64,000 nt of DNA from Lachnospiraceae bacterium (GCA_017626325.1 JAGAIZ010000003.1:62001-126000), one strand, 5' to 3'; shown: positions 1-9,181, counted from the first letter of the stretch. Translations and numbers: made by a program. The notes: generated by a model not told the origin, from the letters alone.

Positions 1-339
1 CTTGGCAGCTTCCTGGAGAGAACGAAGGGCAGGATGACGGCGGTGTGCTTCTGTCTGGTGCTTTTTGTGTGGGTATTTACCGCGGATAAGAATACCTATA
101 CGAGTATTTCGGCGCTGCGTTCCTTAGTGAATGGGGAAGCGCAGACTTTTTACGCAGAGGCGATGGAACGTCATGCTATCTACACGAATGAGGATATTGT
201 CGATGTGGAAGTGAAGCCCTACAGCGCAAAGCCGGCGCTGTTTGCGTTCGACGATCTGACGGAGGATAGCGGCAACTGGCTGAATCTGGCGGTGATGCAG
301 TATTATCATAAGGCGTATGTGAGACTGGCGGAGGACTAG
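1..339 (+). CDS. C-terminal end of a polytopic membrane protein (5' truncated)
   Basis: The reading frame is open from the first base, so the gene begins before the window; an internal ATG at 34 is not a credible start because the frame continues upstream without a stop. About 112 residues remain. A basic stretch (ERTKGR) is followed by one hydrophobic membrane span (about residues 12-28) and then a roughly 80-residue soluble tail rich in Asp, Glu and Tyr. The arrangement of a last membrane helix followed by a short extracytoplasmic tail resembles the end of large Clostridial GT-C-like membrane proteins (for example the DUF6056 group), but the diagnostic N-terminal part is missing. Its stop codon TAG (337-339) lies inside the repeat element at 335-405. 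Confidence 0.6.
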   Translation, partial: LGSFLERTKGRMTAVCFCLVLFVWVFTADKNTYTSISALRSLVNGEAQTFYAEAMERHAIYTNEDIVDVEVKPYSAKPALFAFDDLTEDSGNWLNLAVMQYYHKAYVRLAED

Positions 340-405
340 GTTGAAGAATCGCTCTGATAGGAAGGACTATATTACAGAATCGCTCTGACATGGAGGATGA
401 ATATG
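335..405 (+). repeat. Short copy of an intergenic repeat that supplies the downstream RBS
   Basis: This stretch shares both ends with the longer element at 50751-50895: the left end ACTAGGTTGAA.AATC.CTCT.AT matches at 21 of 24 positions and the right end GCTCTGACATG(G)AGGAT..TATGAA carries the ribosome site and start codon of the next gene in both copies. The central hairpins of the long copy are missing here. Within this copy the 13-mer AGAATCGCTCTGA occurs twice (345-357 and 376-388). It looks like a deletion derivative of the long copy. Confidence 0.6.
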
Positions 406-1197
406 AAACAGCAAGGCACGGAGAAAAAATTAAAGCTGCCTGACGTGACGCTGGCGGCGATGACCAGCGTGGATCTGTATGAGACAATCAAGGCGATGGA
501 ATACAGTATGCGGGATATTGCGTTCGGCGACGCAGTGCTTGTGACGCACAGAAAGCCCCTCACGCTTCCGAAGTCTATCCGCTATTCCCATACGTCCAGG
601 CTGGACAATATCGATAAATTCAATTATAAGATGGTCTATGAGCTGGGAGAGCATATCCACACGAAATATGTGCTGCTTGTTCATGCGGACGGCTTCGTGG
701 TGCACCCGGAGAGCTGGCGGGAGGAATTCCTGAACTATGATTATATTGGTTCCCCGTGGCCGCTGCCGGATAATGATTATGCGTACCGCGACGCCAAAGG
801 AGAGATCTGCCGTGTAGGCAACAGCGTGTCGATCCGCAGCAAGCGGCTTCTTGATTTTCCCGGACAGGCGCACCTGAAATGGGAGAAGATGGAGGATGGA
901 AATTATAATGAGGACACATTTCTGTGCTGCAAATACAAAAATGTGATCGAGGATGCGGGTATGAAATTCGCGCCGATCGAGGTGGCGAAATATTTCGGAC
1001 ACGAGCATATGATTCCGGAGATCATGGATGTGGAAGCGCCCTTTATCTTCCATAAATGGCGCGGCAGAAACGCGCAGTATCCGAAGTTCGTCAATCCGTG
1101 GAAGGTCCGCTGGCAGAAGGTAAAGGACGCGCTCAGGCCGTTTCTGTTCTGGCGCAGGGTGGGCGGCAGGGAGACTGTGAAAGGGAGAAAAAGATGA
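403..1197 (+). CDS. DUF5672-family glycosyltransferase-like protein
   Basis: 264 residues. The protein has the hallmarks of the DUF5672 family found in polysaccharide loci: an N-terminal segment on recovering a value for display in a nucleotide-sugar fold (VTLAAMTSVD), a central HADGFV motif near residue 96 in the place of a DXD-like motif, the conserved YDYIGSPW segment near residue 115, and VGNS.SIRSKRLL further on. The family is predicted to be a GT-A-like glycosyltransferase; donor and acceptor are unknown. Start 403 is preferred over the in-frame ATG at 397 because GGAGG (392-396) then has a 6-base spacing. The stop overlaps the next start (ATGA, 1194-1197), so the two genes are probably translationally coupled. 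Confidence 0.8.
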   Translation: MKQQGTEKKLKLPDVTLAAMTSVDLYETIKAMEYSMRDIAFGDAVLVTHRKPLTLPKSIRYSHTSRLDNIDKFNYKMVYELGEHIHTKYVLLVHADGFVVHPESWREEFLNYDYIGSPWPLPDNDYAYRDAKGEICRVGNSVSIRSKRLLDFPGQAHLKWEKMEDGNYNEDTFLCCKYKNVIEDAGMKFAPIEVAKYFGHEHMIPEIMDVEAPFIFHKWRGRNAQYPKFVNPWKVRWQKVKDALRPFLFWRRVGGRETVKGRKR

Positions 1198-2147
1198 TTT
1201 ACGATTGTATTCCTTTTTTTAATGAATTGGATATCCTGAAGCTCAGAATGCAGATCTTGTCTCCTTATGTGGATAAGTTTGTGCTGGAGGAAGCCACGGT
1301 GACCTTTTCCGGCGAGCCTAAGCCGATGATTTTTGCCGAGAATCGGGATATGTTTGCAGAGTTTGCGGATAAGATCATCTACGTGCCGGTGGATAATTCG
1401 CCCATGAGCGGCGTTACCACGCATGAGCGGGACAAATTCCAGAAAAACCAGCTAATCAGGGGGCTGGGGGACTGTAAGCCCGAGGATATTATTATTTTCA
1501 GCGATGTGGACGAGATTCCCAATCCTAAGACGCTGACGGCCATCCTGGAACATTTCGACCCGGCCAGAATCTATCATCTGGCACAAAGAATGTTCTATTG
1601 CTTCCTGAATATGGAGGAAATGTCGGGCAATCTGCTGTCCATCACCGGAGAATTTGACGGAGTGGCCAGGAAGCAGTGGCTGGGCACGAAAATCTGCAGC
1701 TTCGGCAGTCTGCCGGAAGAAGGAATCGTCTACTTGCGGGAGGTATCGCCGAAGGATCCCAGAAGCGTGCGGGTTGCGGACGGCGGCTGGCATTTCGGGT
1801 ATATGGGCGGCGACGGCGAAAGAGACGTGGCGAAGCGTATCGGCGTGAAGGTGCAGGCGGCGGCACATCAGGAATATAACACCGCGCGTTATCTGTCAGA
1901 GGCGGTAGACAGGCTGCTTTGCGGAGAGGATATTTTCGATAGGAACGCGAAGTTTGTCCGGGTGAAGATAGACGAGAGTTATCCGGAATATTTGAGAGAG
2001 CATCAGGACGAATATGATTTCCTGATCGCGCCGGAAATCGGCAGAGCGGGTATCTTCTGGAAGAAAACGAAGCTGGCGTGCATGGGGCTTTTGCGAAGAG
2101 CCCATGGAGCGGTAAGAAGGCTGCGCCGGGAAATGGAGAGAAGATGA
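1194..2147 (+). CDS. Glycosyltransferase family 17 (beta-1,4-GlcNAc-transferase-like)
   Basis: 317 residues, similar to bacterial GT17 proteins related to the eukaryotic bisecting GlcNAc transferase MGAT3. Visible features are the N-terminal MIYDCIPFFNELDIL signature (also the family's usual start), the donor/metal-binding DVDE at residues 104-107 followed by IPNP, and the GGWHFGYMGG segment near residue 195 that is typical of the family. A start at 1194 overlaps the preceding stop by four bases and has GGGAGAAAAAG upstream; the open frame extends upstream to 1056 but that part only shadows the DUF5672 gene. Probably cytoplasmic, transferring a hexosamine or hexose onto the lipid-linked oligosaccharide; the sugar is not deducible. 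Confidence 0.85.
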   Translation: MIYDCIPFFNELDILKLRMQILSPYVDKFVLEEATVTFSGEPKPMIFAENRDMFAEFADKIIYVPVDNSPMSGVTTHERDKFQKNQLIRGLGDCKPEDIIIFSDVDEIPNPKTLTAILEHFDPARIYHLAQRMFYCFLNMEEMSGNLLSITGEFDGVARKQWLGTKICSFGSLPEEGIVYLREVSPKDPRSVRVADGGWHFGYMGGDGERDVAKRIGVKVQAAAHQEYNTARYLSEAVDRLLCGEDIFDRNAKFVRVKIDESYPEYLREHQDEYDFLIAPEIGRAGIFWKKTKLACMGLLRRAHGAVRRLRREMERR

Positions 2148-3382
2148 TGCGGGCATTGTACAGGCGGCTGCGGGACGAGAGCCGTATTCCGTGGTTCTTA
2201 TTCTATCTGGGGCTGACCATAGAGCTAATCATAGTCATTGTTGACAAAAGCAATTATACAAATCCCATAGAAGGCTGGCTGTTTCGGATCACCTTCCTTC
2301 TGTTTGCCATGAAGCTTGTGCTTACGGAATACAGTTGGAAGGAGTGGGTTCTGATTGCGGCGCTGGAGGCCGCAGGGTTTATCTCCTACCGGGTTACAGG
2401 GGCCAATGATATGATCCGCATCGTGACGTTTGCGGCGGCATGTAAGAATATTCCGTTAAGGCAGATGCTGCGGTATACCTTCTACGTGACGCTGGCCGGC
2501 TGTCTGGTGATCGTGTTTCTGTCCGTAACAGGAATCTATGGTGAGATCAGTCTGACGCAGGCATACGGACATGAAGCGGCGGAGGAGACCCGTTATATCG
2601 GCGTGGAGGCGGCGGAAGAGACCCGCTATACGCTCGGCATGGGACATCCTAACGCGCTGTCCTGTATGTTCTTAATGCTGACCGCGCTGGGCGTGTATGT
2701 CTGGTTCGCGCAGATGCGGTGGTACATGTATCTCTTCCTTATGCTGTTAAACGCAGGCGTCTATATGCTTACCGGTTCCAAGACGAGTATGCTTATTACG
2801 ACGGCGTTCCTGGCTGGCGCGTTTGTGATGACTTACAGCAGGTATCTGAGGCAGAAAGCTTTTGCTTATGTGTGCGGCGCGCTGATCTTTGCTTTGTGCA
2901 TCGGCTTTTCTGTGGATGCGGCGGTTTGCGCCCAGAGGGTGCGGGACGCCCAGTGGCACGAATTTTTCTATCTGGATCCAATGGATAATGCTCATATTGT
3001 GGCATTGGGCAGGATAGACCGTTATATCAACGGCAGAATAATTTCTCTGACGGATTCAGAGAAGAACGACGGTATGATTCATACGTGGTCGGCTTTTTCC
3101 TGCGAAAATAATATGAATTATTATTTCGATATGGGCTGGGTCAAGCTGTTCTACCGTTATGGCGTGATACCGGGTATCTTATATACGGCGGCATGTCTCT
3201 GGCTGCTGTGGAGATTCTATAAGAGGAAGGACGCCTGCGGGCTGGTGCTTTTCGTGACCTTCGCAATATATACGGTGGTGGAGGCGCACCTGATATCCGC
3301 ATATATCGCCAGAAATTACCTGCTTATGATGATGGGAACGATGCTTTTGACATCCGGTAAGGATGCGGACGGGAAGTCTTAG
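2144..3382 (+). CDS. O-antigen polymerase/ligase-like (Wzy-type) membrane protein
   Basis: 412 residues with about ten hydrophobic segments and a large extracytoplasmic loop in the C-terminal half, the usual architecture of Wzy polymerases and WaaL-type ligases. The HPN motif after the first large loop (GMGHPNALS, near residue 168) is common to polymerases of Gram-positive capsule loci. ATG 2144 overlaps the GT17 stop (ATGA) and is followed immediately by a second ATG (2147); either could be used. The loop before HPN contains an 11-residue tandem duplication. A second protein of this class lies at 13215, so one may act as polymerase and the other as ligase, or they may belong to different glycans. 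Confidence 0.75.
   Translation: MMRALYRRLRDESRIPWFLFYLGLTIELIIVIVDKSNYTNPIEGWLFRITFLLFAMKLVLTEYSWKEWVLIAALEAAGFISYRVTGANDMIRIVTFAAACKNIPLRQMLRYTFYVTLAGCLVIVFLSVTGIYGEISLTQAYGHEAAEETRYIGVEAAEETRYTLGMGHPNALSCMFLMLTALGVYVWFAQMRWYMYLFLMLLNAGVYMLTGSKTSMLITTAFLAGAFVMTYSRYLRQKAFAYVCGALIFALCIGFSVDAAVCAQRVRDAQWHEFFYLDPMDNAHIVALGRIDRYINGRIISLTDSEKNDGMIHTWSAFSCENNMNYYFDMGWVKLFYRYGVIPGILYTAACLWLLWRFYKRKDACGLVLFVTFAIYTVVEAHLISAYIARNYLLMMMGTMLLTSGKDADGKS
2573..2638 (+). repeat. 33-bp in-frame tandem duplication inside the Wzy-like gene
   Basis: Two adjacent 33-base units encode EAAEETRYIGV and EAAEETRYTLG. They differ at a few third-codon positions and at the end of the unit, so the duplication is not brand new. 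It lies in a loop just before the HPN motif. Confidence 0.75.
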
Positions 3383-3428
3383 AGAAGCGGCGAAAGAGGC
3401 GGCATGCAGGAAGAAAGGAAGAAAGGCT

Positions 3429-4496
3429 ATGATACGTGTGCTGATGCTGGGACCGGACAGAAGCGTGCACGGCGGCATCTCCGGTGTGGTGAACAATTAT
3501 TATGAGGCGGGGTTAGACCGCAGAATCAAGCTGTGCTATATCGGAACGATGGCAGAGGGCGGCAAGCTGCGCAAGCTGATTAAGGCGGCGGTCGCATATG
3601 TGAAATTCTTAACGAAGCTTCCTTTTTATGAGATCGTGCATGTGAATATGGCGTCGGACAACAGCTACCGGAGAAAAGCGGTGTTTGTCCGTACCGCGCG
3701 GTTTTGTCACAAAAAGATAGTGATTCACCAGCACGGCGGGGATTTCGAGACCTTTTATTATCAAGAGCAGAGCGACAAAGGGCGGGAGAGCATTCGCAGA
3801 GTGCTGCAGATGGGCGACGCGTTCCTGGTGCTTGCGCCTGTGTGGAAGGAATTCTTCGGCAGGATCATCGGGGAAGAGAGGATAACGGTGCTGCCGGATT
3901 CGATTGCCATACCGGAAGCATATGAGAAGCATTTTGAAAATCATAATGTGCTCTTTCTGGGGAGGCTGTGCCGGGAGAAGGGAATCGGCGAACTGCTCTC
4001 CTGCGTGCCGGGGCTTGTGGAGCAGATACCAGATTTCCACCTGTATCTGGGCGGTATCTGGGAGGATATGGCGTTAAAGGAGCTAGCGGAGACGGACAGG
4101 GAGCACATCACATGGCTCGGCTGGATACAGGGCGAAGAGAAATGCAGATGGCTTAAAAGCTGCAGTATCCTGACGCTGCCTTCCTATTTCGAGGGGCAGT
4201 CGGTGTCGCTGCTTGAAGCGATGGCCAATTACTGCGGCATTGTGGCGGCGGATACCGGAGGAATTCCGCAGATGATAGAGCAGGAACAGACAGGCTTGCT
4301 TGTGCCGCCGAAGGACGCGGAGGCTTTGCAGGCCGGGCTTCTTCGGCTGCTGCAGGATAAAGCGCTGTGCCGGAGGCTTGGTAGCGCGGCCCGCGCTAAG
4401 GCAGAGAGGGAGTTTGGCATCGAGGAAAACATGCGCAGGCTTATGGGAATCTATGAAGCGGTTCTGCACAAATCAGGTGAAAAGGTTGATGGCTAA
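3429..4496 (+). CDS. GT4-family glycosyltransferase
   Basis: 355 residues, GT-B fold. The N-terminal half begins VLMLGPDRSVHGGISGVVNNYY with the Gly-rich acceptor-side loop; the C-terminal half has LFLGRLCREKGI (donor-site start) and the E-x7-E signature region PSYFEGQSVSLLEAMA followed by DTGGIP. Start 3429 is chosen because the fold starts there and AAGAAAGG lies just upstream; the upstream in-frame extension to 3363 overlaps the preceding gene. Probably adds one hexose from an NDP-sugar to the growing lipid-linked repeat unit. Confidence 0.85.
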   Translation: MIRVLMLGPDRSVHGGISGVVNNYYEAGLDRRIKLCYIGTMAEGGKLRKLIKAAVAYVKFLTKLPFYEIVHVNMASDNSYRRKAVFVRTARFCHKKIVIHQHGGDFETFYYQEQSDKGRESIRRVLQMGDAFLVLAPVWKEFFGRIIGEERITVLPDSIAIPEAYEKHFENHNVLFLGRLCREKGIGELLSCVPGLVEQIPDFHLYLGGIWEDMALKELAETDREHITWLGWIQGEEKCRWLKSCSILTLPSYFEGQSVSLLEAMANYCGIVAADTGGIPQMIEQEQTGLLVPPKDAEALQAGLLRLLQDKALCRRLGSAARAKAEREFGIEENMRRLMGIYEAVLHKSGEKVDG

Positions 4497-4549
4497 GGAA
4501 CGGCATCGTGGGAACTGACAGGGCTTTGCAAGAATAAAGGCAGGATAAC

Positions 4550-5641
4550 ATGCAGGAATTGATCAGCGTCATCGTACCTGTCCACAACGGGCAGGATTAT
4601 CTGGAGAAGTGCATAGACAGTATCGCAGGGCAGACCTACCGCGCGCTGGAGATCATCGTTGTAAACGACGGTTCCACGGATGATACGGCGCGGGTCTGCG
4701 GGCGGCTGACGGAGCGGTACGGCAATGTGAGCGTTATCACGCTGCCGGATATCGGCGTGGCGGCGGCAAGAAACCGGGCGATTGAGCAGGCAAAGGGCGA
4801 TTATATCACCTTCGTGGACGCTGACGACAGACTGTGCCCGGATATGCTTGCGCGGCTTTATGAGGCGTTACAGTCCACGGGGAGCGATATCGCCGGGTGC
4901 CGTTTCGCAACCTGGAGCACGGACGCAGAGTGGCAGCGTATTGCGGGCAGGCAGTCGGTATATATGCAGTCCCCGTGCGGCGATGCGCCAGAGGGTGAAA
5001 GAGCGAAGCGGGAATTGACGAAAGATGAGACGAAAGAAGAGACGGCGGAGCATGCGACGACAGAAAACATGGCACAATTCGACAGCCGGCAGTATCTTAC
5101 GGACAGCCTGCTGCAGAATAACTGCCGCTGCTGGAGTAAGCTTTACCGCAGAAGCGTCATCGGGCAGGTGCGGTTTCGGGAGGAACTGACCATCGGTGAG
5201 GATATGCTTTTTCTGGTGGATTTGCTGGCAAACCTTCACAGGGCGGTGGAACTGGAATATAAGGGCTACGGCTATTACCGGAATCCCAACGGACTGATGC
5301 TGCGTCCTTTCAAGCCGGCTTATATGGACCAGATCAAGTGCTGGGAGCTTGCGAAGGAAGAGATTTTGAAAAGAGACGCGTCTCTGGAAGCCCGGGTGAA
5401 CGCCAGGCTGATGACTGCCGTCATGCTGACGGTGGGGAAGATCGCCCTGCTTTCCGGAGGAAAGCGCAGAGAGGCGAAGGCGTATCTGGAGGTCTGCCGG
5501 GATAAGCTGGCGCAGTATGGCGGCCTGAAGGAGAGCTATAGGTATCTGCCGGAAGGGTATCGTGTGAAATGTAAGGCATTTTCCAGATGTCCGGGGGGAT
5601 ATACGGCATTGTATCATTGGCTGCAGAGGATGAAGCGGTAG
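4550..5641 (+). CDS. GT2-family glycosyltransferase with an acidic insert
   Basis: 363 residues, GT-A fold. Seen: ISVIVPVHNG at the start, VNDGSTDDT at residues 38-46, and the metal-binding DADD at 90-93. Between about residues 143 and 173 there is a charged, low-complexity Glu/Lys/Thr insert that ordinary family members lack; the fold resumes with the conserved SKLYRR and IGEDMLF segments, the latter carrying the likely catalytic ED. AGGAT precedes ATG 4550. It is followed within 55 bases by a paralogous GT2. Confidence 0.82.
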   Translation: MQELISVIVPVHNGQDYLEKCIDSIAGQTYRALEIIVVNDGSTDDTARVCGRLTERYGNVSVITLPDIGVAAARNRAIEQAKGDYITFVDADDRLCPDMLARLYEALQSTGSDIAGCRFATWSTDAEWQRIAGRQSVYMQSPCGDAPEGERAKRELTKDETKEETAEHATTENMAQFDSRQYLTDSLLQNNCRCWSKLYRRSVIGQVRFREELTIGEDMLFLVDLLANLHRAVELEYKGYGYYRNPNGLMLRPFKPAYMDQIKCWELAKEEILKRDASLEARVNARLMTAVMLTVGKIALLSGGKRREAKAYLEVCRDKLAQYGGLKESYRYLPEGYRVKCKAFSRCPGGYTALYHWLQRMKR

Positions 5642-5695
5642 GCGGCTGTGATAAATACGGCCCGAAGCCGTCAGAAAATGCAAGAGGAACGGAAT

Positions 5696-6715
5696 ATGAA
5701 GAAAGAACAAACAACAATCAGCGTGATCGTACCGGTCTACAACAAAGAAAAGTATTTGAAAGAATGTATCGAAAGCATTTTAAACCAGAGCTACCGGAAT
5801 CTGGAGCTGGTTCTGGTGGACGATGAGTCCACGGACGGCAGCGGGGCAATCTGCGACAGCTACGGGCAGGCGGACGGGCGGGTGAAGGCGCTTCATCAGA
5901 AGAACGCAGGTCCTACGGCGGCGTGCGTGACGGGGATGCGGGAGGCGTCGGGCGCTTATTATATGTTCGTGGACAGCGACGATTATGTGGACAGGGAAAT
6001 GCTTACAGAGATGGTCAGGCAGCTTAAGGGCGTCCGTGGGGAAGTGGTCTTGTGCAATCATATTCTGGAGAAGCAGAAGAAGACGGAGGCGGTTTACAGT
6101 GCCGCAGCGCCCGGCGTATATACGGGAGAGAAGCTGGAGAAGGAGATTAAGGCGAAGCTCATCGGGCAGGAGCGGAAGGTATTTCCCATGTCCCGCTGTA
6201 TGAAGCTGTGTGAGAAATCCATTTTTCAGGGAAATGAGAAATACTATGATTACGCGATCCGGTTCGGAGACGATTCGCATCTGATGTATCCCGCTCTGTT
6301 AAACAGCGCCAGAGTGGTAGTCATGGAAGGGGCGCTGTTCTATCATTATCGTTATGTGGAGGGGTCGATCATCCACCGTTATGACGGGGGAATCTATGAG
6401 AGCGTGGAGAAGCTGATGCAGTCGCTTGCGAGGGCTGCGCAGGATAAGCAGGTCCCGGAGGCGGAGCAGACGATAGCCAGGGAACACTGTTATATGCTGC
6501 TGTATGTGTTAAAAAACGAGCTGCGCAATCCGGCCAGAAGGTATAAGGCCAGGATTCGTGAGATCTTCTGCGATCCGGCAGTACGGAAGCTCATACAGAA
6601 TACGCCTCTGTCCATTACAGAGCGTTCCAACGCGCTTCTGTACCTGGGAATACAGTATCCCGCCAGCGGGATGATAGGGATTCTGCGGCTGATGACGAAG
6701 CTTCACGACAGATAG
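5696..6715 (+). CDS. GT2-family glycosyltransferase
   Basis: 339 residues. ISVIVPVYNKEKYL opens the GT-A domain, DDESTDGS lies at residues 43-50 and DSDD at 93-96; the C-terminal third has the catalytic-region GDDSHLMYP. ATG 5696 was chosen over upstream in-frame starts (5648, 5678) because AGAGGAA sits about 8 bases before it and the conserved domain begins a few residues later. Sister of the preceding gene in family and orientation. Confidence 0.83.
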   Translation: MKKEQTTISVIVPVYNKEKYLKECIESILNQSYRNLELVLVDDESTDGSGAICDSYGQADGRVKALHQKNAGPTAACVTGMREASGAYYMFVDSDDYVDREMLTEMVRQLKGVRGEVVLCNHILEKQKKTEAVYSAAAPGVYTGEKLEKEIKAKLIGQERKVFPMSRCMKLCEKSIFQGNEKYYDYAIRFGDDSHLMYPALLNSARVVVMEGALFYHYRYVEGSIIHRYDGGIYESVEKLMQSLARAAQDKQVPEAEQTIAREHCYMLLYVLKNELRNPARRYKARIREIFCDPAVRKLIQNTPLSITERSNALLYLGIQYPASGMIGILRLMTKLHDR

Positions 6716-6787
6716 AGAGGCTGCTTTGGCGCGCATCATCACAGCGGACTGTGCGGCGTAGCGATGCGGTATGAAACGGAGAAATAT

Positions 6788-7699
6788 ATGATTATTATCA
6801 GAGTCATGGGCGGTCTGGGCAACCAGATGCAGCAGTATGCCCTTTATAGGAAATATGAGAGCATGGGCGTGGAGGCGCGGCTGGATCTGTCGTGGTTTGA
6901 CGACGACGTGCAGGAAACTATGCTGGCGAAGCGGCGCTTCGAGCTGGGCGATTTCAGCGGGCTTTCCATGCGGATTGCGTCCGGGGAGGAAGTAAAGGCG
7001 GTGCTTGGCAGGCAGTTTGGGGAGCCGGAAAGTCTCTTTGCCAGGATAAGGAGGAAAGTAAATCCCGATTCCTCGCCGGTCTTTACGGAGACGCAGATGT
7101 ATCATCCGGAAATCTTCGGCTGGAAGCAGAAGTATCTGGCCGGGTACTGGGCGTGCGAGCGTTATTATGCGGATATTCTGCCCGTACTTAGGCAGGAGAT
7201 TCGATTCCCGGAAAGCACAGATCCGAGGAATACGGAGCTGGTGCGGGAGATAGAGCGGACGGAAGCTGTCAGCGTGCATATCAGGCGGGGGGATTATCTG
7301 GATGCGGCGAATGCGGAGCTGTTCGGGAATATCTGCACGGAAGAATATTATGACAGTGCTGTCACTTATATGAAAAAGAGATTCCCTCAGGCGGTGTTTT
7401 ATCTTTTCTCTGACGATACGGAGTATGTGAAGGCGCGCTATCAGGGCGCTGAGTACCGTGTCGTGGACTGGAACCGGGGCGCGGACAGCTTCTTTGACAT
7501 GATGTTGATGAGCCGCTGTAAGCATAATATCTGTGCCAACAGCACGTTCAGCTTCTGGGGCGCGCGGCTCAACAGCCATGAGGACAAGGTGATGATCAGG
7601 CCGTCCATCCACAAGAATTCCCAGGTCTGCGTACCGGAAGAAATGAAGCGCCTGTGGCAGGGCTGGACGATTGTGACGCCTGCCGGAGAGTTTATTTGA
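6788..7699 (+). CDS. GT11-family alpha-1,2-fucosyltransferase-like
   Basis: 303 residues, near the usual GT11 length. GGLGNQMQQYA at residues 8-18 and the HIRRGDY motif at 164-170, which binds GDP-fucose in this family, are both intact, followed by LFSDD and the NSTFSFWGA motif near residue 250. It probably transfers L-fucose (or a related 6-deoxyhexose) in alpha-1,2 linkage from GDP-fucose. No GDP-fucose synthesis genes are in the window. Start 6788 has ACGGAG upstream; the frame extends to 6764 without homology. Its stop TGA lies within the -35 box of the promoter that serves the next gene. Confidence 0.87.
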   Translation: MIIIRVMGGLGNQMQQYALYRKYESMGVEARLDLSWFDDDVQETMLAKRRFELGDFSGLSMRIASGEEVKAVLGRQFGEPESLFARIRRKVNPDSSPVFTETQMYHPEIFGWKQKYLAGYWACERYYADILPVLRQEIRFPESTDPRNTELVREIERTEAVSVHIRRGDYLDAANAELFGNICTEEYYDSAVTYMKKRFPQAVFYLFSDDTEYVKARYQGAEYRVVDWNRGADSFFDMMLMSRCKHNICANSTFSFWGARLNSHEDKVMIRPSIHKNSQVCVPEEMKRLWQGWTIVTPAGEFI

Positions 7700-7724
7700 T
7701 ATTCTATGCAAAAGAAGATATAAT
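7696..7724 (+). promoter_or_regulatory. Sigma-70-type promoter before the priming transferase
   Basis: TTGATA (7696-7701), a 17-base spacer and TATAAT (7719-7724). The -35 box overlaps the stop codon of the fucosyltransferase gene. It would start a transcript near 7731, about 36 bases before ATG 7767. Confidence 0.6.
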
Positions 7725-7766
7725 GGATAAAACAGTAGGGATGGCAGGAAGAAAGAACCGGAGCTT

Positions 7767-9179
7767 ATGAACCGAAAGAGAAAAATCATTGAGAGCTATG
7801 GTCTGTTGTTATCAGACCTGCTCTGTATCATAATTGCATATGTGGCGGCGATTCTTCTGCGATATCAGAAGTTCGCGCGGGTGATGGAGCCGGAGCTGCA
7901 CTCGATGGTATGTGTGTTTTTCCTGCTCTTCTGCACCATATACAGCTTCCTGTTAGACTGGAACAGGAGTTTCTTAGAGCGCGGCATCTTCGTTGAGTTC
8001 GTGGCGGTACTGAAATTCAACATCTTTATGCTGTTTTCCGTGTTGAGCGCCCTGTTTGTCATTCAGCGCGGCGGGGACGCGTCCAGACTGGTAATCGGAT
8101 ATTTCGCGGTCTTTAACATGCTGTTGGTATGGGTGGTGCGGATTGCCATGAAGAGGATTCTCAGGGTCTATCTGACGTCGGAGTCCAATCTGGTGAAGAT
8201 CATGGTGATCACCAAGGACAGGGTGATGGACCGGACGGTTGCCCAGTTAAAGGAGAAGCTGGATATTAATTATGAAATCGCGGCGCTTGCGTGTGTGGAT
8301 GAGGACCGTAAGGGCGTAGTGGTGGACGGCATCAGGGTGACGGCGGATGGCCGGGATGTGCTGGATGTGGCAAGACAGATGCCTTTAGACGAGGCGTTCG
8401 TGAATCTGCCGGATACGAACAAACGATATGTGAAGAAGATCATCTATGAGTTGGAATCCATGGGCGTTATCTGCCATTATAATATCGACATTATCGAAGG
8501 CGGGCAGAGGGAGATTACCGTGAACAGCTTCGCGGGCTATACGGTGATGTCCTATTCCCTGAATCATTATGATTACCGCCGTATGATGATCAAACGGCTG
8601 ATGGATATCGTGGGAGGTCTGGTCGGACTGCTTATAACGGCGGTCGTTACGCCGTTTGTGGCGCTGGCGATCCGGCTGGATTCACCGGGACCGATTTTCT
8701 TTGCGCAGACGCGCATCGGCAAGAACGGCAGACGGTTTAAGATCTACAAATTCCGTTCTATGTATATCGACGCGGAGGAGCGCAAGAAGGAGCTGGAAGC
8801 GCAGAATGAGATGAGCGGGCTGATGTTTAAGATGGAGAATGATCCGCGTATCACGAGGGTAGGCAGGTTCATCCGCAAGACGAGCATCGACGAGCTACCG
8901 CAGTTTCTGAATATTATCAAAGGCGATATGAGCCTGGTGGGGACAAGACCTCCTACGGAGGATGAGTTCGAGCAGTATAATTCCCATTACAGGCGGCGTA
9001 TCAGTATGACGCCGGGGCTGACCGGTCTGTGGCAGATCAGCGGCCGCAGCGATATTTCGGATTTTGACGAAGTGGTGAAGCTGGATCTGGAGTATATTGA
9101 TAACTGGTCCATCGGGCTTGACATCAAGATTTTGTTTAAGACGGTGGGGGCGGTCCTGAAGGGGCGCGGTTCTAAATAA
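7767..9179 (+). CDS. Undecaprenyl-phosphate sugar-1-phosphate transferase (priming transferase)
   Basis: 470 residues. The N-terminal half has four or five membrane spans followed by a Rossmann-like CoA-binding-type region; the C-terminal half, from about residue 275 (KRLMDIVGG), is the bacterial sugar transferase domain with one reentrant helix, the basic KFRSM motif, the catalytic DELPQ segment near residue 374 and GTRPP near 391. Family knowledge: these polyprenyl-phosphate hexose-1-phosphate transferases (WbaP/EpsE type) start the repeat unit by moving sugar-1-phosphate from UDP-sugar to undecaprenyl phosphate at the inner membrane face. It is the only priming enzyme in the window and has its own promoter, so it may set the expression level of the locus. 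Confidence 0.92.
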   Translation: MNRKRKIIESYGLLLSDLLCIIIAYVAAILLRYQKFARVMEPELHSMVCVFFLLFCTIYSFLLDWNRSFLERGIFVEFVAVLKFNIFMLFSVLSALFVIQRGGDASRLVIGYFAVFNMLLVWVVRIAMKRILRVYLTSESNLVKIMVITKDRVMDRTVAQLKEKLDINYEIAALACVDEDRKGVVVDGIRVTADGRDVLDVARQMPLDEAFVNLPDTNKRYVKKIIYELESMGVICHYNIDIIEGGQREITVNSFAGYTVMSYSLNHYDYRRMMIKRLMDIVGGLVGLLITAVVTPFVALAIRLDSPGPIFFAQTRIGKNGRRFKIYKFRSMYIDAEERKKELEAQNEMSGLMFKMENDPRITRVGRFIRKTSIDELPQFLNIIKGDMSLVGTRPPTEDEFEQYNSHYRRRISMTPGLTGLWQISGRSDISDFDEVVKLDLEYIDNWSIGLDIKILFKTVGAVLKGRGSK

Positions 9180-9181
9180 AA

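Noticed and set aside
1056..1193. N-terminal extension of the GT17 gene
   Set aside because: The extra 46 residues overlap the DUF5672 gene in another frame, lack similarity to GT17, and the ATGA junction at 1194 gives a natural start.
4868..5710. A 280-codon open frame on the minus strand
   Set aside because: Antisense to a well-supported GT2 gene; His/Arg/Leu-rich translation typical of reverse-strand shadows.
6509..7789. A 426-codon open frame on the minus strand
   Set aside because: It lies antisense to the end of a GT2 gene and the whole fucosyltransferase gene, both of which have intact family motifs; its translation shows no recognisable domain and no suitable ribosome site. It is a shadow of GC-rich codon usage.
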